Assembly (NCBI GenBank): GCA_013398175.1
Contig: VZRZ01006181.1
Span: forward strand, 1,302,676 to 1,366,675
DNA length: 64,000 nucleotides
Direction of reading: 5' to 3'
Origin: Climacteris rufus
Taxonomy: Eukaryota; Chordata; Aves; Passeriformes; Climacteridae
Position numbers and translations under genes: made by a program. Below, piece after piece: positions 38,141 to 50,384 of this stretch. The notes under the pieces were generated by a model. That model had not been told where the DNA came from. It ran no database searches and was given only the letters and a program-made list of their open reading frames with translations. Numbering within the stretch: position 1 is the first letter of the stretch; the number at the start of each line of letters is the position of its first letter.

Positions 38141-38545
38141 TGGACTCTGCCGGGGGGGGGGAAGGGTCTGGAGCTGACAGAATGCACGTGTGCTGGTGAG
38201 GCATTTCCCAGCCCTGGAGTCCAGAAAGGCAGCAGCATTCAGCTTTATGCTGATGACACATCTTTCCACTTGGGCAAATGGACAGATTCCCTCTCTAAAT
38301 CACTCCAACGTGATTTTAATAGCAGGCAGAGGTGGCTTTTGGATAATAAATGGGTACTAAACCCTAAAGAGACACAGGCTGTGTCATACAGAACAGATGG
38401 TAAATTAAAAAGAATGGAAGCCCGTGACTTCGCCTAGCTGTACTCCAAGCCGGGGAGCTCTCACTCTTGTTATACCAAGTATTTAGTATTTACACTGCAA
38501 GGTTGCTTCTTTGCCTACCCTGACTTAGAAGATTGCAATTATGTA
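38141..38545 (+). pseudogene. Reverse-transcriptase fragment of an L2-like LINE
   Basis: In the frame starting at 38141 the translation runs open for 98 codons to a TAG at 38435, then continues in the same frame to a TAA at 38546. It shows the RT active-site box QLYADDT (YADD at 38246-38257), followed by a QRWLLDNKWVLNPKET segment (the W-L-N-K-L-LN-KT pattern that follows the catalytic box in L2/Rex-like RTs) and later LEDCNYV, resembling the conserved RLDYCN motif. There is no initiating Met, no N-terminal RT and no endonuclease. The piece is a relic of a non-LTR retrotransposon and differs from CR1, whose box reads FADDT. The subfamily is uncertain. The low number of stops is unusual for so old a lineage. 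Confidence 0.72.
38152..38161 (+). repeat. G10 homopolymer
   Basis: A run of ten G residues just upstream of the RT fragment, likely to vary in length. Confidence 0.9.
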
Positions 38546-38554
38546 TAATAACAG

Positions 38555-38680
38555 TGAGATCACACTGATTAGAGAGGTGGCAGGAATGGCAAGGCTGGAT
38601 GATGGTGATGATAATCATCATTCTTATTAGCGATCATCAATAATTAATAATTGCATTGTTTATCCTTCATCAGTGGCAGA
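38555..38680. other. AT-rich homeodomain-site-like block
   Basis: Repeated GATGATAATCATCATT, GCGATCATCAATAATTAATAA and ATTGCATTGTTTATCC words pack TAAT and ATCA cores closely together. No frame is open. It could be a conserved regulatory element or simply AT-rich drift. Confidence 0.3.
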
Positions 38681-41600
38681 AAAGACACCCAGACATGCTA
38701 AAAGGTTTAAAAATCAGCTTGCTTTGTTTTGTTTACTGACAGAGAAAGTCTTTCTTTGCATTTGCTTTTTACTTGGCATTGCCAGGGCCCTAGGTCCCTG
38801 TTCACCTTCCAGAGGGTATTTTAGCCAGTGCTTGATGCCCTTTGGCTTCAATAGGATGAAAGCATGTGTTAAGGGCTAAGCACATACTTAAACACGATGC
38901 AGAGCAGTGACTGAAGGGAGATTGTCTTTGGATTGATGAGAGCACCAGGGTCAGAAAATGTATTAATAAGCAGCGACAGACCAGAGGTGAAGCTGCAGTA
39001 GGAACCCTGTGTAGGAATGCTATGGGGTGTGACAAGATCCTTTGAAGATGGTCTGGTGATTAAGATCCAGCTGTTGCTGTCAGCTTGCCCCCACCTTCTT
39101 CCTAAGGCTGACCCCTCCACTGTACCAGGCTGAGGTGCTGAAGGAGAGTGAGCAGAGACCCCTGCAGATGCATCCTTGTGGCAAACAGTCCCTCTGAATG
39201 GGCACAGCACACAAGCTCTTTGGCTCGCTCTGGCTTTGACAATGGTACTGCGGAGAATGTAAGGATATTGTCAGTGTCAGTGAGAATGCATATTCATAAG
39301 TTAAATGTGTGTCATGGTGCTTCTTGGGCTATTTCACAGCCCTGTGAATTGGGATAACTGGGGTGATGTGGTAAAACCCAGCAAGGGATCCCAGTAAGAA
39401 AACATGGCAGTGCATGAGCACAAGAAGTCATTGCTTTAAACACAAAAGCAGCCAGTTAAGGCAACACAGTGGTTGCTTCTCTGTCTGATATACATGAGAG
39501 GGAGCAAATTCTAAAAGCAACTGAAGCCATAAAGGCAATCACTTACCAAGGCTGTAAGATATTGATCTTCCCCCATCTGAGCTCTGTCAGGCTGGCATAC
39601 TGGAAGATGTTTGTTCCTTTTAAACAGGTATATGATGAGGAAAGAGTGAAGACAGCACTATTAACCTAGGATGTTGCTTGGGAGATCTAAGAAAAAAAAA
39701 ATCCTTCATCTTCTGGGACCTCAGTTCCGTTACAGCCTTGCTGGAAAAAAAGCTTTAAAGAGAAGTACTGCTGGCTTTGCTAAGCTCTCAGAGGGTAAGG
39801 AAGAAGATGAGTGCATTTATGTTTTGATTGCAGATCCATGTAAAAGGCATATTAGGCCCTAACTTTACTATTGTGCAAGCTCCTAATCCCCACTAATTTA
39901 GGGCAGTAGTCTCAAATTTGCAGATAAATCCCCCCATACAGTAAAACTATTAGAGAAGCCTATGAATAGTAAGAGGAGGAACTGTAAAAAAGAATTACTT
40001 AGGTTGAACGTCCTTTTTTTAAAGAAGTGTTTTTAATTCTCATCCACCTCAATCTATGCACTTCATTTAAGTTTTCGTGACTGTATATTTTGTACATGTT
40101 TGTAAAATAAAATAATCTTCATAAAGACAAATTGCCTTTAATAATTTGAGGGGAAAATTCCCAATAGTTGAAGGAATCTCTGAAGCTTAAAACAAGTTAT
40201 TATTTTCTATCATTAATCACGAAGATTATAGCCACTGGTAGTGACCAGCTGAGAAGAGATCTTCAATGTATGCAGCTTCATGCAAATGTGGAGAGCAGAT
40301 GTTCCCTTCCCCCATAAGCTCATCATCCAAACAGACAAGGCATTCAGAGTGTGAAATGGATCAGTCACACACACTACACTGAAGTGGGAGATCCAGGCAC
40401 ACTTGCAGGAAGCTGAATGTCCAACTAATCAGCTGACAAAACAGTACACTCTTGCAGGATGATTGATGAAATTGTAATATAATTATATGTTTGTTTATGA
40501 TGTCACTACAACCACCATAATAAAAAGACCAGACTTTAAACAGCAGATAAACCCTCCACTATGAATGGTCCAATGAGTGGAAAAGAAAGCATGGCAACAA
40601 AGAAAAAAAAACAACCAAACTAAAATTAACACCTTGAAAGTAAGAAGATTTGGGGGGGTTGTGACCTATATTGTGAGGAGGTTGGCAGAAACTCAGCTAC
40701 ACAAAATTAGCTTGATTTGCCGGTGTTTGATATCATAATATTCTGCAATTTAGATTTACCAGTTTTCATGAACACAGTAAAAGCAAAATGGTACTTTCAC
40801 ACCAAGAAGCCATTCCAGTAGATTTACTACTGGTAGGAAACGATAGGTTCAGCAGTGGAAACAGGTGCAATGAATAGGTGGGAGGGCTTCAAAGAAAAGA
40901 GAAGACACAAGCATAGTAAAGTGGAATAAAGACCAAGACTAGAAAAAAAGAAAAAGTTATAGACTTCAACTTTGAATTTTCCACAACTCCTGACTAATTT
41001 GCTAAGCTGTTCCTACCTTTGTTACACTGAAGTAGCCAGCAGCTAGAGAAGGACAGACTAATACAGATGCCTCAGTGCACATTAGAGCATTCACCATGGC
41101 TTTCAATCCTATTTGTGTACCTCTAAAAATTGCCTGGTAGTGGTACAGATCCCTTTATCATCAACTTACTTTTGGAGATATCAGAGTGACTTTTCTTTAC
41201 CTTTTGTGTTTCACTTCGACATAGTTCAAAAGCCATTAGCAGAGCTGTAGAAGTTGAAAACCACTGCATTAGATAGCTGAGCTTGAATGGAGTCTTTCGA
41301 GGCTGTTTCTGCAAGGGAGAGACAACTTCCAGCTTTAGCTGTGCACATGCTGCCTGAGAGGTTACATCCCAGGGTGTGTTTGCACAGGCAGACTGCCGCG
41401 TTGGGAGAGCGAGATGTTAGTCAAAGCTGGGGAATGTGTCAGAGTCAGCTGAGAGGGTTAAAGAGGCATGCCTTTAGTGATTAAAAGTATTTTTGTGTTG
41501 TAACAGCACTCGAGCTTTTCTGAACTTTCCTAACATGTTTTTTTATCCTGAGGCTGTTAAAAATATCTGTCCTTTTACGATTGTGACAGAGGTATACAGA

Positions 41601-44434
41601 TAACTCTGTGAAGAATTTTTCTTTCAAATCTTCAACATTCAGTGTCATTTCAAATTTCAGAAAATAAGTGTGGAAAACAGCCTGATGACAGTTTTGTGGC
41701 ATCCACCTCTCTACCTCCATGTGCCTTTTATCCAACAGGAAAATAAAACATTCAGTTAAGAAAAACTGAAAAAACATGTGATCGCCATTTTCCCCCCATC
41801 CATTTCTCAGCCACCTACATTTATGTTTTGTGTACTGACTGGGATCTTGCCACCTTCTGCTCACTTCACACAGGTCTTAATCCCATGCTGTTTTCTTGTC
41901 CTTTGCATGTGTGACCCTGTCAGTGAATGCCAGGTGGAGGGGATGGGAGTGCTGGTGGCAAGAAGAAAGAGGCCTTTGCATGAAGCTCCAGGAGGATATG
42001 GCTGGGGGTTATTCAAGGAGATGAGTGCTCAGCACAGCACTCACTGCCCAGTGCCATGAACCCACTTAAGCCCTTAGATGGCCCCATTTCTTTGGGGTGG
42101 AGAAGAGGTAGAGGTCCAGCACTGCAAAGAAATCTATTGACGTTGCTTTGGGGAAAAATAAGGTAGAAGTCAGCTGAATGAGGTTTGGATGTTATACGTG
42201 AAACTTCACCCCACAAACTCCATCTCCTCTCCTACCTGTTTCCTGCAGAGCACTGAACCTCAAACACCAGTCCTATTAAAATAAGGATGAGTGACTGTTA
42301 GATTTAAAGCAGCCTTGATTAGTGACAAAGGCATTTTCACATCAGCAACATCAAGTTCAAGGCAACTGCTGTTCACGGTAAGGCAAACACAGCTTTGCAG
42401 TGCTGCTCACGAGCGCAGAAAGCATGCTGCCATCTGTGCTTAATTACATTTGTATGGGGTCTTGCTCTTCAAGTCATTTTGCAGAGTCCAGTACTATTGA
42501 TTTCATAAAAGTTACATAAATCTGACTGCCATTGGTGTTATTAAATTTCACTAGCCGTTTCACTGTGGAACCTTGAGATTCTCTCTCTTCCAGGGTGCTG
42601 GTGCTGGAATATATAGGGATATTTCTGAAGGATTTTTTTGATATATGCCTCAGTGGGCCATTTTTAGGCTTGAGTTAGAGTGTAAGGCAATTAGGATAGA
42701 GGAAACATAGCTGCTATCAGCATATGCAGAAGAATGAACTAATCTCAGCCAAAATAAAACAGAATTTTGCTATCTGAGAGACACAAGATGTGCCCTGGCT
42801 TTCCAGAATTGCATTGGATGTCCCAGCTGTATTGATCTGGACAGACGGTTGCCCTATGCTTGGAGCAGAAATCTAATGGATTTCTGTACCAGTGTCTGCT
42901 GTGACTGTGACACAGAATTGTTACAGATGTGGCTGATGTGTGCAGGTTGGTCCATGTATGCACAGGAGAACTCGTGTGCCATGGATGGGACCTTCTGCTT
43001 TTGCATCTGCCAGTGTTTCATCTGCCAGCATGCCTGGCCATTGGCTCCCTCAATGTGTTAGTGATGTGGTTCTGCAGAGGGCATGAGAACATGAGAGTGT
43101 GTAGTAGTGTTTTGTTTCTTCTTGGCTGGTTTGTGAAGATTGGAAGCCTGGCTGTCTTGAAACACTCAGTGTTCCTTTGGGCACACCAGGCCTGCTCAGC
43201 AGTTGTGACTTAGATGTGGAGCCTTGGACTCCTCTGCCACCAAGAGTGCACAACGTCCATTGTCATCTGCTGCTGTTTGTTCTTGCATGTGCAGTGACCA
43301 TGTACTGATTCATAACAAGATTAATATTGGGGGCCTTTTGCCCTCTGTTTTGAGGGCTTTGTCAATAATCCTGAATTGCCTTCTGAAGCTTTTCCTTATA
43401 GTTTTTAACCTTGTCAGCTAAAAACCTAAAATTTTTTCATATGTGTCTGTTGCAGGTAAAAGAGTCTCAGTTCAGGGAATTTTACTGAATTTGATTTATT
43501 TCCAATTAACATAAACTTTTACTTACTGATCTGGCTGATGGAAAACAAAGAAGACTTAGATAATTAAACACCAAAGGAAGCTTACCTGTTCCCCAGGCTC
43601 AGCTTCAGCCCAACACCTCTCCCACCAGCTACCTTCCCTCCATTTTCACTGCATTTTATGCCCAGTCCAGGCCAGTACTTTTGGTGAGGAGATGGGCAGT
43701 GTAGGAGGTCATTTTCTTGCTGTTACTCCTGTTTTTTCTCTTTTCTTCCCCTGCTCCTTCCTCTCACTAATACCCTTCTCCACCCTGGGTCAGCCACAGG
43801 CTGTTGTCCATTCTGGAGTGTCCCTGCTCCAGAGTAGGTCCCCGACAGGCACAATGCCCTCCCAAGGCTAGCCCAGCATGGAGTCCCTCCTTCAAAAGTT
43901 GTTCCAAGCCCTGTCCCATTCCACATGCCTCCTCCTGTATCTGCCACTGGATCCCTTTACAGTACAGGGCAGTCTCTGACCCCTCCTGCACCAGGCAGCC
44001 TGTGCCCATTCCACTGCTACCAAAACCTGACAGTGATGCCTAAGAGACTCCCCTTTTGCAGGGGTCAGAAGAGAACCTCCTGTGCCCAGGTGCAACCAGG
44101 GCTTTGGGAGGAGAAAAAAATCTCACATTGTACAGTGTAAGGCATAGGGTACACTCCTGACAGTGGCCATGGATGTGGGGTGCCATGTCTCAGGCATCAG
44201 AGGGGTCACTGCTGGATTCTGAACAGGGATGCCAGTGCGAGGGAGTTGCTGTCAGACTTCTGATGGACATGTTCCTCCCTCCCCAAGGCATTTTTTTTTT
44301 CCTCTATCTGTGTGCATCCTGGCCTTCCTGCCCATGAGAGTGTTCAGAAAGAGGATTCAGAGGGAATGTCCACCTTGCAAAGCGTCTCACTCCTTTAATT
44401 CTGCAAAAGAGACAAAAGCTGCCAAGTTTTCAGT
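38681..44434. other. Non-coding stretch, no gene recognised
   Basis: At 40020-40135 the sequence resembles the end of a 3' untranslated region (TGTATATTTTGTACATG followed by AAAATAAAATAATC), but no upstream coding exon was found. The interval 40200-40520 and the interval 42300-42570 are complex and repeat-free and may be conserved noncoding DNA. Translations of the ORFs (up to 127 codons) show no domain. Confidence 0.45.
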
Positions 44435-44439
44435 ACTGA

Positions 44440-44515
44440 AGTAGAAAGAGTGTTGGATAGGAAGATCTCCCAGCTCTGCCACTGGCAAGCTGGATCCAGC
44501 ACTTCAACTTCAATT
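44440..44515 (+). mobile_element. MIR/CORE-like SINE trace
   Basis: GTAGAAAGAGTGTTGGATAG, then CCCAGCTCTGCCACTGGCAAG and GGATCCAGCACTTCAAC, follow the order of the conserved middle part of MIR-like SINEs. The trace is short, diverged and ends in a poly-T run at 44516-44530. Confidence 0.4.
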
Positions 44516-47500
44516 ATTTTTTTTTTTTTCCAGGGACCCCAGACTGTGCCTGTTATGGTGTATTTAGTCTGGAAGCTGTACAGAACACAGTCTGCCTCTC
44601 ACCACGTGTGTGAGACACCCAGCACAACAGGAGCCTGGTCCCTGCTGAAGCCTTGAGGCATGACAGTAACACAAATAATAAATAATAATACGGTTAGCAA
44701 AAGAACATACATATTTATATGAAAATGTACCGATGCAAAGCACTGTTGATTGACAGCAGTGTTCAGTGCACTCACAGTGATGGGATTACATTATATCTGT
44801 GGCCATGGCTTTATACACAAAGTGCAACCCATTAGTTAAACTGGTGATGATCTCCGCCAACAGCACCAGCATCCTCACTCATTGCTCTCCTAGGGTGTCA
44901 CACTAGCAGCTTCTCACCAACACACAGCCCCAAAGCCACCGGGTCAGAGGGGCAGGTAGAAGGAGAGTCAGGACAGGAGCTTCTCTCTCCTGTGCATCTG
45001 ACTTCACAATGCAACATTCAGGATGGCCCCCCGATATGTTGCCTGAGTATATACGACAGACCAGTGAGGAACAGCCCTTTCCCTGTCTGTTCCTTCCCCT
45101 TTACCTGTTCCTCACCCATTTAAACCCTCTTGCTCTAGCTGGATACCCACCAGCTGAGGGCCAGGGACCTGGGCACTGGACAGAGGAAGCTCTCAGGAGC
45201 ACACATCAGCACCCAGCCTTGCTGACAGATCTTCCATGCTGGTGGTAGCATCTCCCTGAGTCATCACCATGGAGTGTGCCTCGAGCAGCTCTGGAGAAAC
45301 TCCACCTTCAGACGGTGTAGAGGAAGTGTTTTAACTCACCCACATACCTTAAATGCAACTACAAATCTCTTGATGGCAGCAACAGAACCGTCATCACCCT
45401 TGATAAACAGACAGGGTGTCATTTGTTTTTCCCTTATTTCTCCCCCGTAGGAATCTTCCTTGGAGCATGGGGGTATGTCAGGTAAATCTGTGCCTTTTCC
45501 CCACTCTGCAATGTGTGTGTATGGTGGAGGAGGCAGTCTGCTTGTTCACAGACATCTCCGTGGTTCCTGTTGACTTGTAAAGGAGTTTCACATGGGCAGG
45601 GGAATGATCGGGTCCCAGATGCTGGAGAGAAAACGGCAGAGTAGTTCTCCACTGCTGCTTCTATGTACTTCAAAAAGACATTAGAAAAGACAGAAATGCA
45701 TAACTGAAAGGTGCTGAATAATTTGGGGAAATGGGGTCACGCCCACCCACCCATTTGTAGAGCTTAGAGATCTGTATAAAGATGCAAATGAATACATCTG
45801 TTGTGTCATTAAATGCAACTGCAGCAACCTAGATGAAAGGGAAAGTGGTGAGGGAGTGAGGGAGAAGCGCTGACTGGTAATAGTGCCACAAAGTTGTCTT
45901 CTGTGAAGAGGATCTGCCAAGTGCAAAGCCCCAGGCTAGTAGTCTGGGTCCCTGTTCAGCACCCACATTTTCCCCTCTCTCTCTTTCTCTGCTGCTTCTT
46001 GTAGTGTCCTGACCTAGCATCAGCCATAGTCCCTTGTGCTCTTCATATGAAGGCTGTGGCAGCTGATAAATATGGAGCCAGTGGTTTCATCCCCTCTTTC
46101 ACTTCCCTGTGGAGTCTGGCTACCTCAGCTGGTGTTTTGTGTGGAGGGGAGAGGACAGGACAGAGGCACCTGAACTTCTAATGGACAGTAGCCCTCTGCT
46201 GCTGGAAGCACCTCTGCCTCTGGGAAGAGACGGAGGATGAGGTCAAGTGACAATGCCTGTGCACAGGCTGCCATGAGTAATTGAATGTGGGAGTGATCCT
46301 GACAGCATCTCTGGCCCCACTTGCTACCTGGGCATGAATCAGCTGTGATGCCAGGGTCTGAAAAGGCACTTTAGAAAATGGCACAGCCAGAAGGACCTGT
46401 TAGTGTGACACCCAGCATCAGACTGGTGCCCAGACACACTGGCTCAGCAAGGGGAGGGAGAAGAAACATCCCTGTTCCCTCAGCAAAACAGACAGGACTC
46501 CCTGACTACCCCATTCCCCTCCCCACCATCCTCATCACACATCCCTGACAGAAAGCAGGGGTCTTCCCACCTGCAAGTGCTCCACACTCCTTCCATACCG
46601 CTAGTATTCCCTGGCTGATAGTGGGGAAAGGTTGCTATTTTCTGGGGTCCCCTTCTGCTCTTGCAGGATGCTGTGCTCTTCTGTGGCAAAGCTTTGTACA
46701 GCCCTGGCATTATAATCCCTTCTCTCCTCCTAAGGGCTTCCTCAAGACTGCTGCAGTGGGCACAGACCCTGAAGCCTTTCTCCTGGCTTGCTGGAGCTTT
46801 TGTCACGAGGTTCACACCTGGTGTCTGATTACCCCGACACTTATGCTTGCAGTGGGAAGCTGGCTGGGCAGTTGCACGTGCCATCAGATTTCCTCATCTT
46901 GGCCCTCCTTGTCTATATGCTTTTTTTGAACTTCAATCTTCTAATTAATGCTGGTTGTTTCAATTTTTCTTTTTTTCTTTTTTTTTTTTTTTCCCCTCTA
47001 AACATAGTACAGAAACATTCTGAACTCCACCCTATTTCTCTTACTGCTCAATCTTACTTTTTCTCCCTGATCATCTTCTGAAGTGACTGTGCCAGGGTGG
47101 CCTCTGAGGCCTCTGAGAAACTTTGCTGGAGGAGCTCTCAATTCTCACACATATATATTATGCAGATATATACATGTATGTTATATGCTCTCTCCTAATA
47201 CATTTTACTTTTCACATTTGAGAAGTTAACCTTTTCAAAGGGCCAAGTGTATAAATATATATATTATTCCTTGACAGCATACTCCCTGTGCTCATATTCA
47301 GTGTAATCAAATCATGATCACTGGTCCCTGTAGCTGCTTCCTACGATTGACAGCTCCTGCTTCAACAGGTTTGAATGAGCATCCAGTGAGTAAAATCTTT
47401 TATTAACTCTCTCATCAAGATGATCATTTGGACAGACATGTGTGAGCCCTCTTGTGGGTGTGCATGTGTTTCCAGGTGCACAGATGAAAAAGCAGTGGTT

Positions 47501-48336
47501 TTTCCTAGCATTTTTGTACCTGTTCATACTGTTGATATTATCCAAAAGCTTATGCAGGTGCATCCGTCTGCTTTTCCCACTGACATTTCTGCGCACTGTT
47601 ATTAACCAGTCGTACACTAATCACCCTGTTAAGCATGGATCATTGAATAGTTTCTCATGCCAATTTGCAGCCCAGGAGCTTATCATTCTTTTAAGTTATT
47701 TATAATTTTCCTCAGTGTTTCCCTCTCTGTATATATGGTTCCCAGGCTGCTTCCTATCAAGCCTGTGCATATCGCTGTAATGTGCTCTTGAATACATTCA
47801 AGTCTGACAATTTTATACTGATTTTCACATCTATCTTCACCCTTCATTGACTTGAGACCTACCTTTCAGAGGCAACATACATCTTAGACCAGCATTTCTT
47901 TCTTCTTCACCCTTCCTAATGAGAATAACAGTAGACTGTTACCTCAACCTGAATGTAATGTTTTCACTGTAGAAAGTAATCATCTCTACACTTCAGAAGC
48001 ATTGGTGATGTTTCCTGTTGACTGCATAAAACCTCTAGCAAATTTTCAAATTGGAATCATTCCATAATAACCGTATTTTTAATTTCCATATGCTACAAAG
48101 ATGAGCTGAATCATTATTAAATCATTATTTTAGTGGAGTCTGAAAGACCCCAGTAGTCACCCTCTAAAAAGTTTTACTAGTAAACACAAGGATCCATCTC
48201 TGCTCTGAAGAATCGAGCAACTGAAAAAAGTGCAGTAGTGTCTTTAATGCAGAGACTCACTCCTGTGGCTTTACTCATTCCAAGGTTTTTCCTCAAATGT
48301 TTGTAACTACACTGTTAAAAATTCCAAGTAATGTGA
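44516..48336. other. Non-coding stretch, no gene recognised
   Basis: A long T run is at about 46968-46994. TA-rich alternating sequence (ATATAT words) lies at 47145-47265. The rest appears unique and non-coding; ORFs of up to 134 codons lack domains. Confidence 0.5.
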
Positions 48337-48567
48337 CTAATCCCTGCAGATTTCAGCAATGACAGTAATATCAAATTTGTTCTCATCAATGGGAATTTCC
48401 ATTTCCAGCTTGCCTGTTCCCCTGTTTCCCACGTCTAGTTCGACTGTATAAATAATAGGAAAATCTCGTTTCTTCACAACTTTAGCACAGCAGCTCAATT
48501 TATTTGCAGCATGCTGAGCTGGAGTTCGTATTGCATTTGCCTTCTTAGCACCTTCCCTCCGTGACAT
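48337..48567 (-). CDS. Candidate small protein, 76 aa, unrecognised
   Basis: This is the most protein-like frame in the window. It runs from ATG at 48567 to TAG at 48337. An in-frame TGA lies two codons before the ATG, so the start is fixed unless splicing occurs. Residues 1-34 are basic and alanine-rich (MSRREGAKKANA.., CCAKVVKKR at 26-34). Residues 36-73 alternate hydrophobic and charged positions (FPIIYTVELDVG, KLEMEIPIDENKFDI), suggesting a small beta-rich fold, and the protein ends EICRD. It has no signal peptide or membrane segment. A TATA-like element lies about 90-105 bases upstream. The base at -3 is C, so the start context is weak. No obvious poly-A signal lies close downstream (the nearest AATAAA seen on this strand is near 47400). 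I do not recognise the family. It may be a single-exon gene, an exon of a larger gene, a decayed retrocopy, or chance. Confidence 0.42.
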   Translation of the reverse strand: MSRREGAKKANAIRTPAQHAANKLSCCAKVVKKRDFPIIYTVELDVGNRGTGKLEMEIPIDENKFDITVIAEICRD

Positions 48568-48655
48568 CAGTCAAGCAATCGCCTGGCTGCTCCAGCTTGT
48601 TTCTGACAGAATGGAGTAGCTTTGAAATGGAGGCCATTCTGCTTGTACATGGCTG

Positions 48656-48671
48656 CATATATATATAAAAG
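48656..48671. promoter_or_regulatory. TATA-box-like element, readable on both strands
   Basis: The sequence CATATATATATAAAAG gives TATATAAAAG on the plus strand and TATATATAT on the minus strand. It sits about 90 bases upstream of the 76-aa ORF on the minus strand and about 120 bases upstream of an ATG at 48793 on the plus strand. It could also be a simple (AT)n repeat, and nothing confirms transcription. Confidence 0.3.
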
Positions 48672-48792
48672 ACTGAAGACAGCATTATGAAACCTCCAGC
48701 AACTCGACTACACACTGCAGCCACTTATTTTACACTGACACCAGAACATTCTTTTTTCCTACTCACCAGCTGGTGAGAAGTGTCAAGTGACA

Positions 48793-49056
48793 ATGCCAGC
48801 AGATCGCAGGAGGAGTCTCTGCCTTCAAACACCAGACTTCATTAGCATGAGGACAACTGCATCAGCCCTGCTGCTACTGGCCCTTGAAGGTGCTCACACC
48901 CCAGAGTACCCCTGTTCCTTGGTTCATTCCTCAGTATCTGGCAGGGGTGGGAGAAAGGGTGCACACAAACCTCTGAGTAATCAGCAGTTTCTCACTGACT
49001 GCAATAGAGGATTTGCCGAATCAGATATCACCTGGGAATGTCTTCCTCGGCAGTAA
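48793..49056 (+). CDS. Doubtful ORF with signal-peptide-like segment
   Basis: The frame has 87 codons from the first ATG. An internal in-frame ATG at 48847 begins MRTTASALLLLALEG, a hydrophobic leader of the kind found at the start of small secreted proteins. A splice-donor-like AAG|GTGCTC occurs at 48889/48890, just where the first exon of such genes usually ends. Beyond this point the translation is unremarkable. No second exon was recognised and the family is unknown, so this may be chance. Confidence 0.15.
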   Translation: MPADRRRSLCLQTPDFISMRTTASALLLLALEGAHTPEYPCSLVHSSVSGRGGRKGAHKPLSNQQFLTDCNRGFAESDITWECLPRQ

Positions 49057-50384
49057 CACCTTATGTGCCAAGGAATCATAGAGACTGACTAGCACTCCTT
49101 TTCCTCCTCTGTCACACTCACAGCCACTGTGCTGATCTGGCTGTTTGTCATCTGTTGTACTGACACTGTGCTGGGACAAACCAGCAGCATGGTAACTGCA
49201 GGGTCTGGTCAGCTAAGAGAATTTATATTCTCTTTATAGGAGATCAGCATTAACTAAAATTTGATGACCACAAGAAAAAAAAAGGTTTTTGTTGGTAGCT
49301 TTGGACTGGCACTGTGTGATTATCACAGACCAATGCAATAAGTTTCCATTTAAGAAAGGGCTTGAAAATGCAGTTTTTTCTAACCATTTCTCTAGGGTGT
49401 TTCTTGTTTATTGTCTGGCAAAAGATGTAAATACAGGCAGCCTCCAGCACGCACTGAGGCACTCTGAAGTAGCAACCTCAACTTTGTAAAAAAATGGTTG
49501 CTGCAGAGCAAGATGATGACATAAAGCTTTTCTCCAGGGCTGCCTGGCACTAATGACTTTAATACAGTGAGTTGAACAAACTTATGTGGCAGCAGTGACT
49601 GTGAAGGAGGACTTCTAACTTGCCTACAATAACTACCTTGCTAGGAGCTGAGTGTTTCAGTCAGTGTGATGAATAACGAGTAGGAGCCATAGCAAGGCTA
49701 GCACAGGGAGGCAGCGGGGAAAGCAGACCTGGATGGGGCAGGGTGCAGGACACAGCACCCTGTGAGAGCACCAGAGAACATCTCTGGCAGCATTACAGGG
49801 ATGCAGTGAAGAGTGCATTTAATTCCTAAAACTTGCAGCAAAAAGCTTGGCCGCATAGGGAAGAATTTGCCAAATCAGGACTTGGAATGCAGAAGTAATG
49901 CACATAGAGGTGCATGCATGAGTGCTCACTTCCCTCAGAGATGTACACATGGGTAATGGCTGGGGGTGCTGTCAGAGGGCCCATGAGCTCACATGAATCC
50001 TTAGCAGATTTGTGTCATGCAGGAGTGTAAGTATGAAACAGTGATGGTGGGATGGGTGGGTATCCTGACACGGCTTATACCTCAGTCCTTCTGTGCACTA
50101 GCAGACAGAGACACCAGAAGCAGAAGGGTTACAGTAAGCAGCACTTACAGAGCTGATGGAAGGCTGAATGCACAAACCTTCTTGCTTTGTGACTCTGCAT
50201 CCATCCCAGGCTGATGTTCCAGCACCTGTAGGTCTCCTCCTGCAATCACTCTCAGTACTGTTCACAAGATTGGGCGATACTTCCACTTATATTTATAGAC
50301 CTATTAGTAAAACCGGTGATCTATTCACAGACAAGCCATGAGCACAAGAAGAGAGTCAAACACAGCCAATTACTTACTGCGAGA
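49057..50384. other. Non-coding stretch, no gene recognised
   Basis: Unique-looking sequence without repeats or convincing frames. The words AATCATAGAGACT at about 49074 recall CR1 reverse-strand termini, but the resemblance stops there. Confidence 0.5.

Noticed and set aside
40020..40135. 3'-UTR-like end with AAAATAAAATAATC
   Set aside because: No upstream coding exon was found within several kilobases on the plus strand; AT-rich DNA yields such words by chance.
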